Shown here: piece by piece, positions 24,369-33,293 of the stretch | Numbering within the stretch: the first letter of the stretch is position 1 | Layout: every line of letters starts with the position of its first letter | Assembly (NCBI RefSeq): GCF_007273535.1 | Contig: NZ_RIBP01000001.1 | Span: 806,001 to 870,000, forward strand | Direction of reading: 5' to 3' | Source of the DNA: Niallia circulans | GTDB lineage: Bacteria > Bacillota > Bacilli > Bacillales > Cytobacillaceae | Length of the DNA: 64,000 bases | Program-made: the position numbers and the translations under genes | The notes under the pieces: model-generated | What the model was told of the DNA's origin: nothing | Databases searched by the model: none | What the model saw: the letters and a program-made list of their open reading frames with translations, nothing else

Positions 24369-25115
24369 CTAAATTCTTCCCCGCACCCTTATATATAACG
24401 ACATTATAACCCAAATAATCATTGGAGCGACAATACCACCTATTAGCATAGCAGCTAAGATAGAAACAGAATAACTTATACTATCAAATACTTGAAAAAT
24501 TACTAACACAACGAAAAGAAGAAATATAATTGGTAAAGCCTTCACCAATGTTACTAAGCCTTTTCTTCCTTCTGCTGTCCATTTATTACTGTATGTGGCA
24601 ATCAATGTCCAAGCGGCGGGAATGGCGACAATGAGGAATACGACAGCAAGTACATTAAATACCATTTGTAAAGTATCTGTGCTTACAAGTGCTCCTAGAC
24701 AAGCGGATACTGTCAGAAAAACCAGTGAAAATACGAGCCATTTCATTGATTTTATGGAATTCGCATGCTTTTCAGCCGCAGTCTCACGATCGCTGTAAAT
24801 AGGCTTTGTACCAGGCGATGCTCGGAAGAGGTGGATGTTGCCTTCTGATGAAATATGTGTCCAGCCTGAGGAAGCAAAAAATTCGAAATACTCCTCGGCT
24901 TCCATATCCTTTAATGAACGATAATCTACACTATATATATAATCAGCACTTTCCCCTTTTTTTAAGGTATACCCCATAAATTTAAACCCACTAACATGCC
25001 AGCCATCATTAGAAAGCTTTCGTAATTGCTTCATGTCCTTTTCCTCAGCAAAAGCTAAACCGCCTGACAAAACATATTTATTTATGATATATATGTCTAC
25101 AGATACATGTATCAT
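24369..25115 (-). CDS. DUF2812-domain membrane protein
   Basis: 248 residues. The N-terminal cytoplasmic DUF2812 part contains YVLSGGLAFAEEKDMKQLRKLSNDGWHV and YIYSVDYR. It is followed by about four C-terminal membrane segments (FSLVFLTVSACLGALV onward). DUF2812 proteins in bacilli are usually encoded beside a PadR regulator; none is adjacent here. The start is not certain: the ATG at 25115 lacks a clear ribosome binding site. Function unknown. Confidence 0.75.
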   Translation of the reverse strand: MIHVSVDIYIINKYVLSGGLAFAEEKDMKQLRKLSNDGWHVSGFKFMGYTLKKGESADYIYSVDYRSLKDMEAEEYFEFFASSGWTHISSEGNIHLFRASPGTKPIYSDRETAAEKHANSIKSMKWLVFSLVFLTVSACLGALVSTDTLQMVFNVLAVVFLIVAIPAAWTLIATYSNKWTAEGRKGLVTLVKALPIIFLLFVVLVIFQVFDSISYSVSILAAMLIGGIVAPMIIWVIMSLYIRVRGRI

Positions 25116-25219
25116 AAAGTGATATATTTTTAGTGCATATCTATTACCAAATATAGTTGAACTTTTTTCTTTATTTTAAAGTGGTGGCTATCGATTTGTG
25201 GCAACTTATCGAAACATGA

Positions 25220-25250
25220 AAAGCACCTCCTTATAAATAGGAGATGCTTT
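25220..25250 (-). terminator. Terminator of the mannose-type PTS operon
   Basis: AAGCACCTCCT / AGGAGATGCTT stem 30 bp after the IID stop, with a short T run on the minus strand. Confidence 0.65.
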
Positions 25251-25279
25251 CGTTTTTCATATTTTACTTCAAGCATTCA

Positions 25280-26191
25280 TTACATTAGATGAATTAAGTG
25301 GAACACGATACCAACCGCGAATAATCCAAGGATCATAACGATTGGAGACACCTTTTTCTTAAGCAGCCACATGCACAGTAGTGTTAACAGCAATCCAGCT
25401 AAACCTGGAATTAAGCTGTCTAGGTTTGCTTGTAATGTGGTGACCTTCATAGGATCTAGTGATAGACCAGAGGCTTGCTGTTCGAGCGCTGTTTTTATGC
25501 CTTGTGCGCCATCAGGTAGTTTATCCCATTCGATAAAAGCACCTTTGTCGAGTTCAACGGATGATACAACTGGGGTGAATTGCACGGATACCCACCTGTT
25601 AACAAGGGCCCCGAGTATAAACATCCCGAGTATGGAGGCACCTTTTGTGATGCTTTGCAGGATACCGCCAGATAAGTCGTCTGTAATTTTAGAACCAGCT
25701 TTGTAACCAAATTCTTGTGTATACCATGTGAAAGCCATGCGAATGATATTCCAAGCAAAGAAGTAAATAATTGGACCAAGGATGTTACCTGTTAATGCAA
25801 GTGAAGCTGCTAATGCACCAAGGATTGGCTTAACTGTGAACCAGAAAACTGGATCACCGATACCTGCTAAAGGTCCCATCATACCGACTTTAACGCCTTG
25901 AACTGCTGTGTCTTCAACTGGTGCACCATTTGCACGTTCTTCCTCAAGAGCTAATGTCACACCAATAATTGGTGAAGCAACATATGGATGTGTATTAAAG
26001 AACTCTAAGTGACGTTTTAATGCGTCAGAACGATCTTCTTTAGTTTTATATAGTTTTTTGATGGCAGGAATCATGGAAAATGCCCAACCACCGTTTTGCA
26101 TACGTTCGTAGTTCCAAGAACCTTGAAGGAAAGTGGAACGCCACCAAACAGAAACACGATCTCGTTTCGATAATCTCAATTCTTTTTCCAT
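25280..26191 (-). CDS. manZ: PTS mannose/fructose/sorbose family IID subunit
   Basis: 303-residue membrane component of a mannose-type phosphotransferase. It begins KRDRVSVWWRSTFLQGSWNYERMQNGGWAFSMIPA, the classic IID start. GPLAGIGDPVFWFTVKPI follows near residue 130, and the C-terminal end is hydrophobic. With IIC it forms the sugar channel. It is the last gene of the IIAB-IIC-IID operon (18 bp gap) and carries AAGGAGGGG upstream. The closest functional guess is glucose/mannose uptake, given the DUF956 gene upstream. Confidence 0.93.
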   Translation of the reverse strand: MEKELRLSKRDRVSVWWRSTFLQGSWNYERMQNGGWAFSMIPAIKKLYKTKEDRSDALKRHLEFFNTHPYVASPIIGVTLALEEERANGAPVEDTAVQGVKVGMMGPLAGIGDPVFWFTVKPILGALAASLALTGNILGPIIYFFAWNIIRMAFTWYTQEFGYKAGSKITDDLSGGILQSITKGASILGMFILGALVNRWVSVQFTPVVSSVELDKGAFIEWDKLPDGAQGIKTALEQQASGLSLDPMKVTTLQANLDSLIPGLAGLLLTLLCMWLLKKKVSPIVMILGLFAVGIVFHLIHLM

Positions 26192-26209
26192 TGTTTATTC
26201 CCCTCCTTC

Positions 26210-27016
26210 TTAGTAATTATCAATAATATCGCCTAACGGATCTCCATTGTTGGAGTTACCGCCGCCACCTGAGCCGCCTTGCTTAGATAGTGCTAAGTAA
26301 ATAAGTGCAAGCGCCACACCGATAGCTCCAAGACCGATAAGTGTGATTTGTGAAACTGTCGCTAATACGAAACCGATTGCGAAGAATGGCCATACTTCTT
26401 TTGTAGCCATCATATTAATTACCATTGCATAACCAACTGCTACAACCATGCCCCCACCGATTGCCAAGCCGCTTGTTAACCAAGTTGGCATCGCTTCAAG
26501 CATTTCTCTAACAGGACCTGCTCCAATAGCTAAAATTAATACAGCTGGGATTGCGATACGCAAACCTTGCATACAGATTGCGACGATATGCCACAGTTCA
26601 ACTTTTCGTATATTACCTTCTCTAGCTGCAGCGTCCATTAAATGCACCAATGCTGTTGCAATTGTACGAACGATGATTGTTAATAACAAACCAGCAACTG
26701 CAAGAGGAACTGCAATCGCGATAGCAGAGGATACTCCAGCTTCTCCCTGTCCACTTAAAACTAAAATAATAGCAGATGCAATTGATGCTAATGCAGCATC
26801 CGGAGCTACGGCTGCTCCAATGTTTGCCCAACCTAAGGCGATCATTTGCAGCGTACCACCTAAGATAAGACATGGTACTAGGTTTCCAGTAACTAAGCCG
26901 ATTAACGTACATGCAATGATAGGTTGGTGGAAGTGGAACTCATCCAAAATCCCTTCGACACCAGCTAAAAATGCGACGATAATGACTAATATTATTTGAA
27001 TCATATTTAAATCCAT
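26210..27016 (-). CDS. manY: PTS mannose/fructose/sorbose family IIC subunit
   Basis: 268 residues, hydrophobic channel subunit. GVEGILDEFHFHQPIIACTLIGLVTG near residues 20-45 and GWANIGAAVAPDAALASIAS near 75-95 are typical IIC signatures. The C-terminus is a short glycine-rich tail (GGSGGGGNSNN) seen in Gram-positive ManY proteins. CGGGAGGACTAATAAC precedes the ATG. Middle gene of the operon. Confidence 0.93.
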   Translation of the reverse strand: MDLNMIQIILVIIVAFLAGVEGILDEFHFHQPIIACTLIGLVTGNLVPCLILGGTLQMIALGWANIGAAVAPDAALASIASAIILVLSGQGEAGVSSAIAIAVPLAVAGLLLTIIVRTIATALVHLMDAAAREGNIRKVELWHIVAICMQGLRIAIPAVLILAIGAGPVREMLEAMPTWLTSGLAIGGGMVVAVGYAMVINMMATKEVWPFFAIGFVLATVSQITLIGLGAIGVALALIYLALSKQGGSGGGGNSNNGDPLGDIIDNY

Positions 27017-27051
27017 GTTATTAGTCCTCCCGTTTTCTTTGATTTATACGA

Positions 27052-28023
27052 TTATTTTTGTTTGTTTAATTCTTCCTGTGCCTTTTTGAGAATGTCATCC
27101 ATATTGCCTTTTGAATCGTTCGGTACCTTACGTACATCGAAGTTCAAACCAGCTTCCTTAAGCTTAGCGAATGTATGAATGTCTTCCTGACTAAAAGCCA
27201 ATACCTTATTCGGCTGAACCTTACCAGGTGAGTGGGCCATTGAACCAACATTAATGGTCTTTAATGGAACGCCACCTTGGACTGCTTTCAGCGTATCCTG
27301 CGGGTTTTCAAACAGAAGCAACGCACGCTGACCGCCGAAATGTTGATCATCCTTAGCAAGCTCAATCATTTTGTTGATTGGTACAACATGTGCCTTAACG
27401 CCAGGAGGAGCAGCCTGTTGAATCAATTTCTTCCGTAAATCATCTTTAGCTACTGCATCAGACACAACGATAATTCGTGTTGGCTGTGTCGTTTTTGTCC
27501 AAGCAGTTGCTACTTGACCATGAAGTAAACGAGAGTCGATACGTGCTAACACGTATTCAAATTTACCAGGTGTACCTGCATTAACCGGCTTAGCAGCAGC
27601 TGCAGCAGTAGTTTCTGCTGGCTCTAATTCTTCTGGTTTTACTTTAACCCCTTCTTTTGCTGTCCCTAGAATATGTGCAGCAATTTCGTGGGCTGTGTTC
27701 ATGGAGAAGCGTGATGCATATGCTTCAATCAACATAGGTAAGTTCATACCTGCAACAATTGCCCATTTGTCTTTGTGGTCTTCTAACAAGCTGTTGGCTT
27801 GGTTGAACGGTGTTCCACCCCAAAGATCGACTAAGAATAATACTTCTTCTTGATTGTCGAAAGAGGCGATTGCTTCTTGCATTTTTGCCTTGACATTTTC
27901 AGGTCCTTCACTCGGCATCAATGTTACAGCTTTAACATTTTCTTGCTCTCCGAAAATCATCGCTCCAGATTGCATGATACCAGTGGCGAATTCACCATGA
28001 CTAGCAATGATAATTCCTACCAT
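27052..28023 (-). CDS. manX: PTS mannose family fused IIAB subunit
   Basis: 323 residues. IIA (residues 1-130) has the phosphohistidine site IIIASHGEFATG (H9). An Ala/Pro-rich linker follows (EPAETTAAAAAKPVNAG). IIB (about 155-320) begins FEYVLARIDSRLLHGQVATAW; the H in LLHGQV is the expected phosphorylation site. ATAGGAGGTAAAAAG precedes the ATG. It is the first gene of the operon. The upstream region carries a long hairpin and a cre-like site, so CcpA control and a terminator or attenuator in the leader are possible. Confidence 0.94.
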   Translation of the reverse strand: MVGIIIASHGEFATGIMQSGAMIFGEQENVKAVTLMPSEGPENVKAKMQEAIASFDNQEEVLFLVDLWGGTPFNQANSLLEDHKDKWAIVAGMNLPMLIEAYASRFSMNTAHEIAAHILGTAKEGVKVKPEELEPAETTAAAAAKPVNAGTPGKFEYVLARIDSRLLHGQVATAWTKTTQPTRIIVVSDAVAKDDLRKKLIQQAAPPGVKAHVVPINKMIELAKDDQHFGGQRALLLFENPQDTLKAVQGGVPLKTINVGSMAHSPGKVQPNKVLAFSQEDIHTFAKLKEAGLNFDVRKVPNDSKGNMDDILKKAQEELNKQK

Positions 28024-28136
28024 CTTTTTACCTCCTATTATTATTTACAGCTAAATTACTAAAGTGATTTAAACAAGAGTAGTTCAGCTGTATTTCTTCA
28101 GCTCATTTAAAGCGGTTACATCTTCGGTAAAATAAC

Positions 28137-28230
28137 AAAAAAGGCATGAGTAAAAAGTCGATTTAAATGAGGATATAGGTATAGAGTGCCCCTTATCCAT
28201 CATTTCAATCAATACTTTTTACTCATGCCT
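28137..28230 (-). promoter_or_regulatory. Long hairpin plus T6: terminator/attenuator before manX
   Basis: A perfect 17-bp stem (28142-28158 with 28214-28230; ACTTTTTACTCATGCCT) continues inward with imperfect pairing (GATT/AATC, AAATGA/TCATTT, GATA/TATC). On the minus strand it ends in T6. It lies about 115 nt before the manX start, so it is either the terminator of the upstream DUF956 transcript or an attenuator in the man leader. Confidence 0.65.
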
Positions 28231-28277
28231 GATCGAATCAGTAACACGTAAAAATATGACGATGATATTTAGTTTTA

Positions 28278-28291
28278 TGTAAACGCTTTAA
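28278..28291. promoter_or_regulatory. cre-like CcpA site
   Basis: On the minus strand TTAAAGCGTTTACA matches the cre consensus TGWAANCGNTNWCA at 13 of 14 positions. Confidence 0.6.
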
Positions 28292-28491
28292 GTTTAGAAT
28301 AAAAAATTTTTGCATCGCTTTAATGAGCTTGCAAAAATATTGTAGCATACTTAATTGTCATCTTACAAGGGAAATTTCATTCTTTTTTTTCGCAACCTTA
28401 TCACAAAGGTTGCGGTTACATTTGTAAGAGCGTTAAAACAGTTATTATATTAAAGTCTCGTTTTCAACTTCAATTACAAATTGCCAAACTA

Positions 28492-28863
28492 TTATTTTTT
28501 TATTTTCCCTCTTACACCACGTTTAACAACATCAAAGAAGCTTAAGGATTGCACCATTTTGCTTGCATCAATGTAATTGCGAACCTCTCGCAGCACTTTT
28601 TTCGGATCTTTTGAAGAAAATATATATTTTCCATTCCGCTTTGTTTGCACTGCATAACGAGGAATCCATTTCCCTTTGAACATAACAGAAGCAGTCACAA
28701 TATCGACTTCTTCCCACGGAATTTGAATGAATTTACGAGCGTCACGCGTATTAAAGAATTCAAATCCCTTATCCCCAATCATGATTTTACCGTACACTGA
28801 AATTCCCATATGTGAGGTTGCATCTGTAACAAAATCGACCTTTGTGTTAATTGACTGGACCAT
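28492..28863 (-). CDS. DUF956 protein (ManO-like, mannose PTS associated)
   Basis: 123 residues of the DUF956 family, which is found almost only beside mannose-type PTS operons in Firmicutes and is sometimes called ManO. The VDFVTDATSHMGISVYGKIMIGDKGFEFFN start and KYIFSSKDPKKVLREVRNYID are recognisable. Soluble, PH/GRAM-like fold suspected. Here the gene is upstream of manXYZ in the same direction, separated by 470 bp, whereas it is often the last gene of the operon. Its role is thought to be regulatory but is not established. Confidence 0.88.
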   Translation of the reverse strand: MVQSINTKVDFVTDATSHMGISVYGKIMIGDKGFEFFNTRDARKFIQIPWEEVDIVTASVMFKGKWIPRYAVQTKRNGKYIFSSKDPKKVLREVRNYIDASKMVQSLSFFDVVKRGVRGKIKK

Positions 28864-29297
28864 TTGATGTACTCCATTTCTTTATATTTACTAATCATTA
28901 TACGTATTTTTTTATTTTTAGCAAAAAAATACTTAGGCTAACATGGAGAATTTTTATGAACAAAGAGTGCATGTCCGAAAATATTACTAAATGATCAACA
29001 TGATATTTAACGTCCCACTTACTTGCTTATATACTGCGTGAATTATCTTATTTACAAGGGTCTGTATATAGTGTCTTTATATAGGCACTATTATTTGTGC
29101 ACCATAACAATTTATCTCACAGGAATAAATAAAACTCTTCTAATTTTTCGAACTGCTACTAATTTTATCCATAGATTTTGCCATTTGCGCTAAAATTTTC
29201 ACTAGATATAAAAATGCAAGAGTATATAAATACAGCTTACAAGGAATAAAGCTCCGTAATTTACCACTTGTCTCAAAAATCAGAGCTTCGCTTAAAT
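28864..29297. other. AT-rich intergenic region with palindrome copy B
   Basis: 434 bp between two minus-strand genes. Only the 24-bp palindrome at 29068-29091 stands out. Confidence 0.5.
29068..29091. repeat. 24-bp palindromic element, copy B
   Basis: ATAGTG and CACTAT half sites around CTTTATATAG; 21 of 24 bases identical to copy A at 1298-1321. Confidence 0.55.
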
Positions 29298-30263
29298 TTA
29301 CAGACGAACCTCTGTTAATGGAGCTTCACCATTAAGCACCCTTACTATATTATCTCCTGCAAGATGTGCCATTTTCATTCTTGTGTTAAGGCTTGCACTT
29401 CCGATATGCGGCAATGTAACCACGTTTGTTAAAGTTAATAAGGGATGATCAACTGGTACTGGTTCTTGTTCAAAAACATCTAAGCCAGCTCCCCAAATTC
29501 CGCCGCTTTTTAATGCATGATATAGTGCCTCTTCATCAACTAACCCGCCTCTGGCAGTGTTGATAAGAATGGCATTTCGTTTCATTAACGAAAATTCCTC
29601 TTTCCCAATCAGATGGTAAACTTCTGGACTATACGGAAGCATGAGACATACGTAATCGGACTTTTGCAAAACCTCCGTTAGCTCTGCATAGGTAATACCA
29701 AGCTCACGTTCTTTATCATATTTTCGCGTCCGATTATAATAAAGCACATTCATGTTAAACCCTTGTGCCCGCTTCACGAGTGCTTCGCCAATTCTTCCTA
29801 AGCCAATAATCCCTATTGTCGCTCCAAATATATCTTGACCGGTAAATTCCATTAACGACCAAGCCCCCCATTGTCCATTTCGCAAAACATCAGAAGCAGC
29901 AGGTATGCCGCGAGCAGCTGCCATTAACAGCGCAAAAGTTAAATCTGCTGTCGTTTCGGTTAATACACCAGGAGTATTCGTTACGATTATCCCTTTATTC
30001 GTTGCTGCTTGGACATCAATATTGTTGTAGCCTACTGCTACATTACTGATAATCTGTAAATGCTTCGCTCTGCTTATGACCTCTTCATCTATCGTATCTG
30101 TTAATAAACAGATTAGTCCGTTCGCATTTTCAACTTCCTTAAGCAAAACTTCCCTTGGAACTGGTTTCCCTTCTTCCTCCCACATTCGGACATGAAAGTA
30201 ATGCGTTAGCTTCTCAACGATTTCATCCGGCAGCTTTCTTGTAATATACACAGTCTGTTTCAT
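29298..30263 (-). CDS. D-2-hydroxyacid dehydrogenase (glyoxylate/hydroxypyruvate reductase type)
   Basis: 321 residues, NAD(P)-dependent reductase of 2-oxo acids such as glyoxylate, hydroxypyruvate or 2-ketogluconate. The Rossmann loop is IIGLGRIGEAL. The catalytic Arg is in NTARGGLVDEEAL, the Glu in GLDVFEQEPVP and the His in LPHIGSAS. The N-terminal NVAVGYNNID segment is typical of GhrB/YvcT-like enzymes. AAAAGGTGGAGATTAA precedes the ATG. Monocistronic. The exact oxo-acid cannot be read from sequence. Confidence 0.9.
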   Translation of the reverse strand: MKQTVYITRKLPDEIVEKLTHYFHVRMWEEEGKPVPREVLLKEVENANGLICLLTDTIDEEVISRAKHLQIISNVAVGYNNIDVQAATNKGIIVTNTPGVLTETTADLTFALLMAAARGIPAASDVLRNGQWGAWSLMEFTGQDIFGATIGIIGLGRIGEALVKRAQGFNMNVLYYNRTRKYDKERELGITYAELTEVLQKSDYVCLMLPYSPEVYHLIGKEEFSLMKRNAILINTARGGLVDEEALYHALKSGGIWGAGLDVFEQEPVPVDHPLLTLTNVVTLPHIGSASLNTRMKMAHLAGDNIVRVLNGEAPLTEVRL

Positions 30264-30393
30264 TTAATCTCCACCTTTTTCACTGGTAAGTTTTTCAAAC
30301 CTACTACAAGATTACAACAAATCAAGACATTGGGAAACTGTCCTGTTTCTATATATACTCACCTTTTATTATTGTGATATATATAAACAAAAA

Positions 30394-30424
30394 AAGAGAG
30401 ATATACCAAATCGGTACCTCTCTT
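30394..30424 (-). terminator. Terminator of the lipoprotein gene
   Basis: AAAGAGAG / CTCTCTTT stem with inner ACC / GGT pairing; T-rich on the minus side. Confidence 0.75.
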
Positions 30425-30430
30425 TCTGAA

Positions 30431-30961
30431 TTACTGTTCAGATTGATAGTCAATATCATACTTTTTCGCTAGTTTGGCCATATCTTCATGATAATCCTTA
30501 ATCAACAGCAAGTACTCTTGTGCTTTTGCGTTTGATTGACCGAATAAATCTTCTTCCTTCGTTTCTAAGCCTTGTTTTTCAAGCTGCAGTGCATCGTAAT
30601 ATGTGCTTGTTGCTTCTTCCATTTGTTTTTTCAATGGCTTTAACTCGGAAGAAGTAACCTCGATATTTTTTGCTTCATTAACAGCTTTTTCATATGTTGG
30701 GATGACTTGATTAATCAGCACTTTATACAGATCTTCATCTGATTTAAAGTTATCGCCTGTCGCAGTTTCGAGTGCTTCGTTTGCTTCTGTTTCATATGCA
30801 GAAACCTTTGCAACCTCATTGTTAATGAAATCCACGACTTCCTTTTGTGTATCATCAAAAGAAGCTTCTTCCTTTGTATCCTCTTCTTTTGTCGTTGAAT
30901 TATCGCTGCAGCCAACAAGCAATAAAAGTACAGCCATCAAACTGTAAAATAATTTTGCCAA
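30431..30961 (-). CDS. Lipoprotein with a helical mature domain
   Basis: 176 residues. A lipoprotein signal ends at L-V-G-C18. The mature part is acidic and almost entirely helical (FDDTQKEVVDFINNEVAKVSAYETEANEAL and repeats of E/A/K-rich helices), suggesting a three-helix bundle. The start is a TTG at 30961 close behind AAGGTG. This resembles small extracytoplasmic helical lipoproteins of Bacillus with unknown role. No operon partner. Confidence 0.75.
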   Translation of the reverse strand: MAKLFYSLMAVLLLLVGCSDNSTTKEEDTKEEASFDDTQKEVVDFINNEVAKVSAYETEANEALETATGDNFKSDEDLYKVLINQVIPTYEKAVNEAKNIEVTSSELKPLKKQMEEATSTYYDALQLEKQGLETKEEDLFGQSNAKAQEYLLLIKDYHEDMAKLAKKYDIDYQSEQ

Positions 30962-31213
30962 AACACCTTACCTCACTATTCTATGATATCTTAATTGCTA
31001 CTTTCTTAACTATAACATACTGCAATTTTGGATACAGGTAAAAAGCTCGAATCAATATCGCTATTAGTATTCCCGAATAACTTATCTATTCAAGGTTTTT
31101 TATAGTTAGATGCATAATTATAAGGTCTAAACAACGTGACTATTTGTTTAAAAACAACTCAATTACGTAAATGAACGAGAATATTTATGTATATATACAA
31201 ACTTTTTCATTTT

Positions 31214-31237
31214 ATAGTCTCTATATATAGCCACTAT
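31214..31237. repeat. 24-bp palindromic element, copy C
   Basis: ATAGTC and CACTAT ends around CTATATATAG; 22 of 24 bases identical to copy A at 1298-1321. Confidence 0.6.
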
Positions 31238-31369
31238 AAATCGACCCTATTTTAGTAGTGTTTTTCTAATGAGTTAAACTTCAGAAAAACACAAAAAACG
31301 CAGATAATACTTCTAAAGACACTTACTATAGTTACTAGAAAACCCTTCTCGTAAATCCTCAAAACCAAA

Positions 31370-31394
31370 AAAGGCTCTAATAACTCTAGAGCCC
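31370..31394 (-). terminator. Terminator of the amylase gene
   Basis: GGCTCTA / TAGAGCC stem followed by T6 on the minus strand. Confidence 0.85.
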
Positions 31395-31415
31395 TACGAT
31401 CGAATGCAACAAATA

Positions 31416-32963
31416 TTATTTCACTAAAACAGTTGTATGTGCTGGAATGGTTAAAGAGGATTTCGTGTTCTTAACACCCTGTTCACTTGCGAAAATAACT
31501 TTCCCTATAAGTGGAGTCTTTACAACGACTGTTTCATTTGCGATATTATGAAAAATCTGAATCGAGCTTTTTTTATACGTACGATTATAAGCAACAACTT
31601 TGGCATTATTCACTTCGATACTTTCTATATTGCCTTTGCCTAACTCCACATACTGCTGCCGAATACGAATCATTTTACGGTAGTGATTTAACAGCGAATT
31701 TTCGTTATTGTCTTGTACTTCGACTGAAATACCGTTATTGCCAATATTATAAACAGGTGTCTGCCAGCTTGTTTGGCCTTCACCATCACCCTCGTACCAC
31801 CGAAATGGTTCCCGAATTAGCTCATCTGGTTTTTCACCTATCATGCCGATTTCTTCTCCATAATATAGGTACGGATTGCCAGGCAATGTTAGGAGAATGG
31901 AGGCTGCTGATTTACCCTTCTGTATATCTCCCTTAAATTCACTCATAACCCGAATTTGATCATGGTTCGTTAAGAAGGTTGCGTCGATTTTGTTTGGGTT
32001 ATAGGTTCTGTAAAGTTCATCTGTAGCTATTGCGGCAGCAGCTATCCCTTCATCTATACCGCTTTTAACAGAATGAACGATTTTGCTGGCTAAATCAAAG
32101 TTAAATGCAGAATCTAATGACTTGTAGTATGGCGCAACAACCTCTGGCACATCCCAAACCTCTCCAACCAAATGCACATCTGTTTTTACCTCTAGCATCG
32201 CTGCTCTGAATTGCTCCCACCATTTTAGGTTGTTTAATGCACCATCTGTTGTTTGTCCCTTATAAATATGCATAGCCGCATCTAACCTGAAACCGTCCGC
32301 CCCCTGCTTTAACCAATACTGGCCAATCTTTATTAGCTCTTCTCTTACATGAGGATTAGTAAAGTTTAAGTCAGGCATCCCAGACCAAAAAGTGCCGTAA
32401 TAATAGCCTGCTCCATTCGGATTTTTATACCACACCTGCTGGCCCCATGATCCAGTTTCACTTAAATCAGTATGTTCATCTGACCAAACATAATAATAAT
32501 GATATTTACTAGTAACATCTCGGCTAGCTTCTATAAACCAAGGATGCTCACTGCTTGTATGATTGATTACTAAATCTATAATAACTCTAACGTCACGTTT
32601 ATGTGCTTCTAATGTCAGTTCATGAAAATCTTCCAATGTTCCATATTCAGGATCGATACTATAGTAATCTGTCACATCATATTTATGGTAGCTTGGAGAG
32701 GTATTAATCGGCATTAACCACAAGCCATTAACTTGTAAATCCTTGTTCGTATTTCTATTTCCATCATTTAAATAATCCAGCTTCATAATAACCCCTTTTA
32801 AATCGCCATGGCCATTTCCATCAGAATCATAAAAAGACTTCACATAGATTTCATAAAAAACACCGTCTTTATCATTTTGGTTTTTCTCTTCCTTAGCACT
32901 GACCCTGGATGATAAACTAGCTGCTAACGGCAATGATAATGATACAGCGTACCATTTTTTCAT
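31416..32963 (-). CDS. Secreted GH13 alpha-amylase-family glycosidase
   Basis: 515 residues. A signal peptide (residues 1-23, ending VSA) leads into a GH13 barrel. Catalytic and conserved residues are H135 (DLVINH), nucleophile D228 (GFRLDAAMH), acid/base E268 (LVGEVWD) and D335 (NHDQ). The [24 protein letters not shown] start and the short C-domain resemble secreted alpha-amylases and related neopullulanase or oligo-1,6-glucosidase-like enzymes. It should degrade starch or maltodextrin outside the cell. A perfect cre box lies 19-32 bp upstream of the ATG, so strong CcpA repression is expected. AAAAGGGAGGATAACTA precedes the ATG. Exact bond specificity is uncertain. Confidence 0.92.
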   Translation of the reverse strand: MKKWYAVSLSLPLAASLSSRVSAKEEKNQNDKDGVFYEIYVKSFYDSDGNGHGDLKGVIMKLDYLNDGNRNTNKDLQVNGLWLMPINTSPSYHKYDVTDYYSIDPEYGTLEDFHELTLEAHKRDVRVIIDLVINHTSSEHPWFIEASRDVTSKYHYYYVWSDEHTDLSETGSWGQQVWYKNPNGAGYYYGTFWSGMPDLNFTNPHVREELIKIGQYWLKQGADGFRLDAAMHIYKGQTTDGALNNLKWWEQFRAAMLEVKTDVHLVGEVWDVPEVVAPYYKSLDSAFNFDLASKIVHSVKSGIDEGIAAAAIATDELYRTYNPNKIDATFLTNHDQIRVMSEFKGDIQKGKSAASILLTLPGNPYLYYGEEIGMIGEKPDELIREPFRWYEGDGEGQTSWQTPVYNIGNNGISVEVQDNNENSLLNHYRKMIRIRQQYVELGKGNIESIEVNNAKVVAYNRTYKKSSIQIFHNIANETVVVKTPLIGKVIFASEQGVKNTKSSLTIPAHTTVLVK

Positions 32964-33293
32964 TAGTTATCCTCCCTTTTATGAAATCGCTTACAATCTA
33001 AATATACAGCTTATTATAACTAGTTGCAAACATTTGTAAAAAACTGAAGCTTTTTACATTGCAAAAGCCGATTTAGGTATTATCACCTCACCATTCCTTT
33101 TTTAGCATTCTAATTTTTACGAAAGTTTTCACAAGTTATTAGGACTTTTAATCTAAAAATATCAAAATAAGCCACATTTTGAAAAAGTTAACAAATTTGT
33201 CGAATTTTCTTGGTACTTGTCGTGTTATATTGTAAACGTAATCTGACATGCAGGTCCCTGCCAGATTATTAATACAGTAACAGGAGGATAAAA
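32964..33293. other. Divergent promoter region
   Basis: 330 bp between the amylase gene (minus) and the ABC-cluster leader gene (plus). It contains the cre box and, just before the plus-strand gene, an imperfect palindrome at about 33240-33267 (ATCTG, GCAGG / CCTGC, CAGAT) that could be an operator or leader hairpin. Confidence 0.45.
32982..32995. promoter_or_regulatory. Perfect cre (CcpA) site at the amylase promoter
   Basis: TGAAATCGCTTACA fits TGWAANCGNTNWCA at every position and lies between the promoter region and the ribosome binding site of the amylase gene. Confidence 0.85.

Larger units (their letters stand above)
28024..28491. other. Leader/promoter region of the mannose-type PTS operon
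   Basis: 468 bp. It holds the long hairpin (28142-28230), a cre-like site (28278-28291), and a possible sigma-A promoter on the minus strand around 28330-28370 (TTGTAA, 18-bp spacer, TACAAT). An isolated inverted repeat at 28391-28414 has no T run on either side. Confidence 0.5.
30962..31415. other. AT-rich intergenic region with palindrome copy C
   Basis: 454 bp between two minus-strand genes. It contains the palindrome at 31214-31237 and the amylase terminator. No gene seen. Confidence 0.5.

Noticed and set aside
26448..26999. 183-residue plus-strand ORF opposite the PTS IIC gene
   Set aside because: Antisense shadow of a clear manY gene; composition mirrors it.
25280..28023. Mannose-type PTS as the glucosaminate transporter DgaABCD
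   Set aside because: It is 11 kb from dgaE/dgaF, has a fused IIAB and a DUF956 partner typical of glucose/mannose systems, and lacks the dga operators.
28311..28345. Sigma-54 (-24/-12) promoter before manX
   Set aside because: The best match (GCTAC, 5-6 nt, TTTGC) departs from TGGCAC-N5-TTGC, and no LevR/ManR-type activator gene is in the window.
28391..28414. CGCAACCTT / AAGGTTGCG inverted repeat as a terminator of the DUF956 gene
   Set aside because: No T run follows it on the minus strand (A run instead); left as an unexplained inverted repeat.
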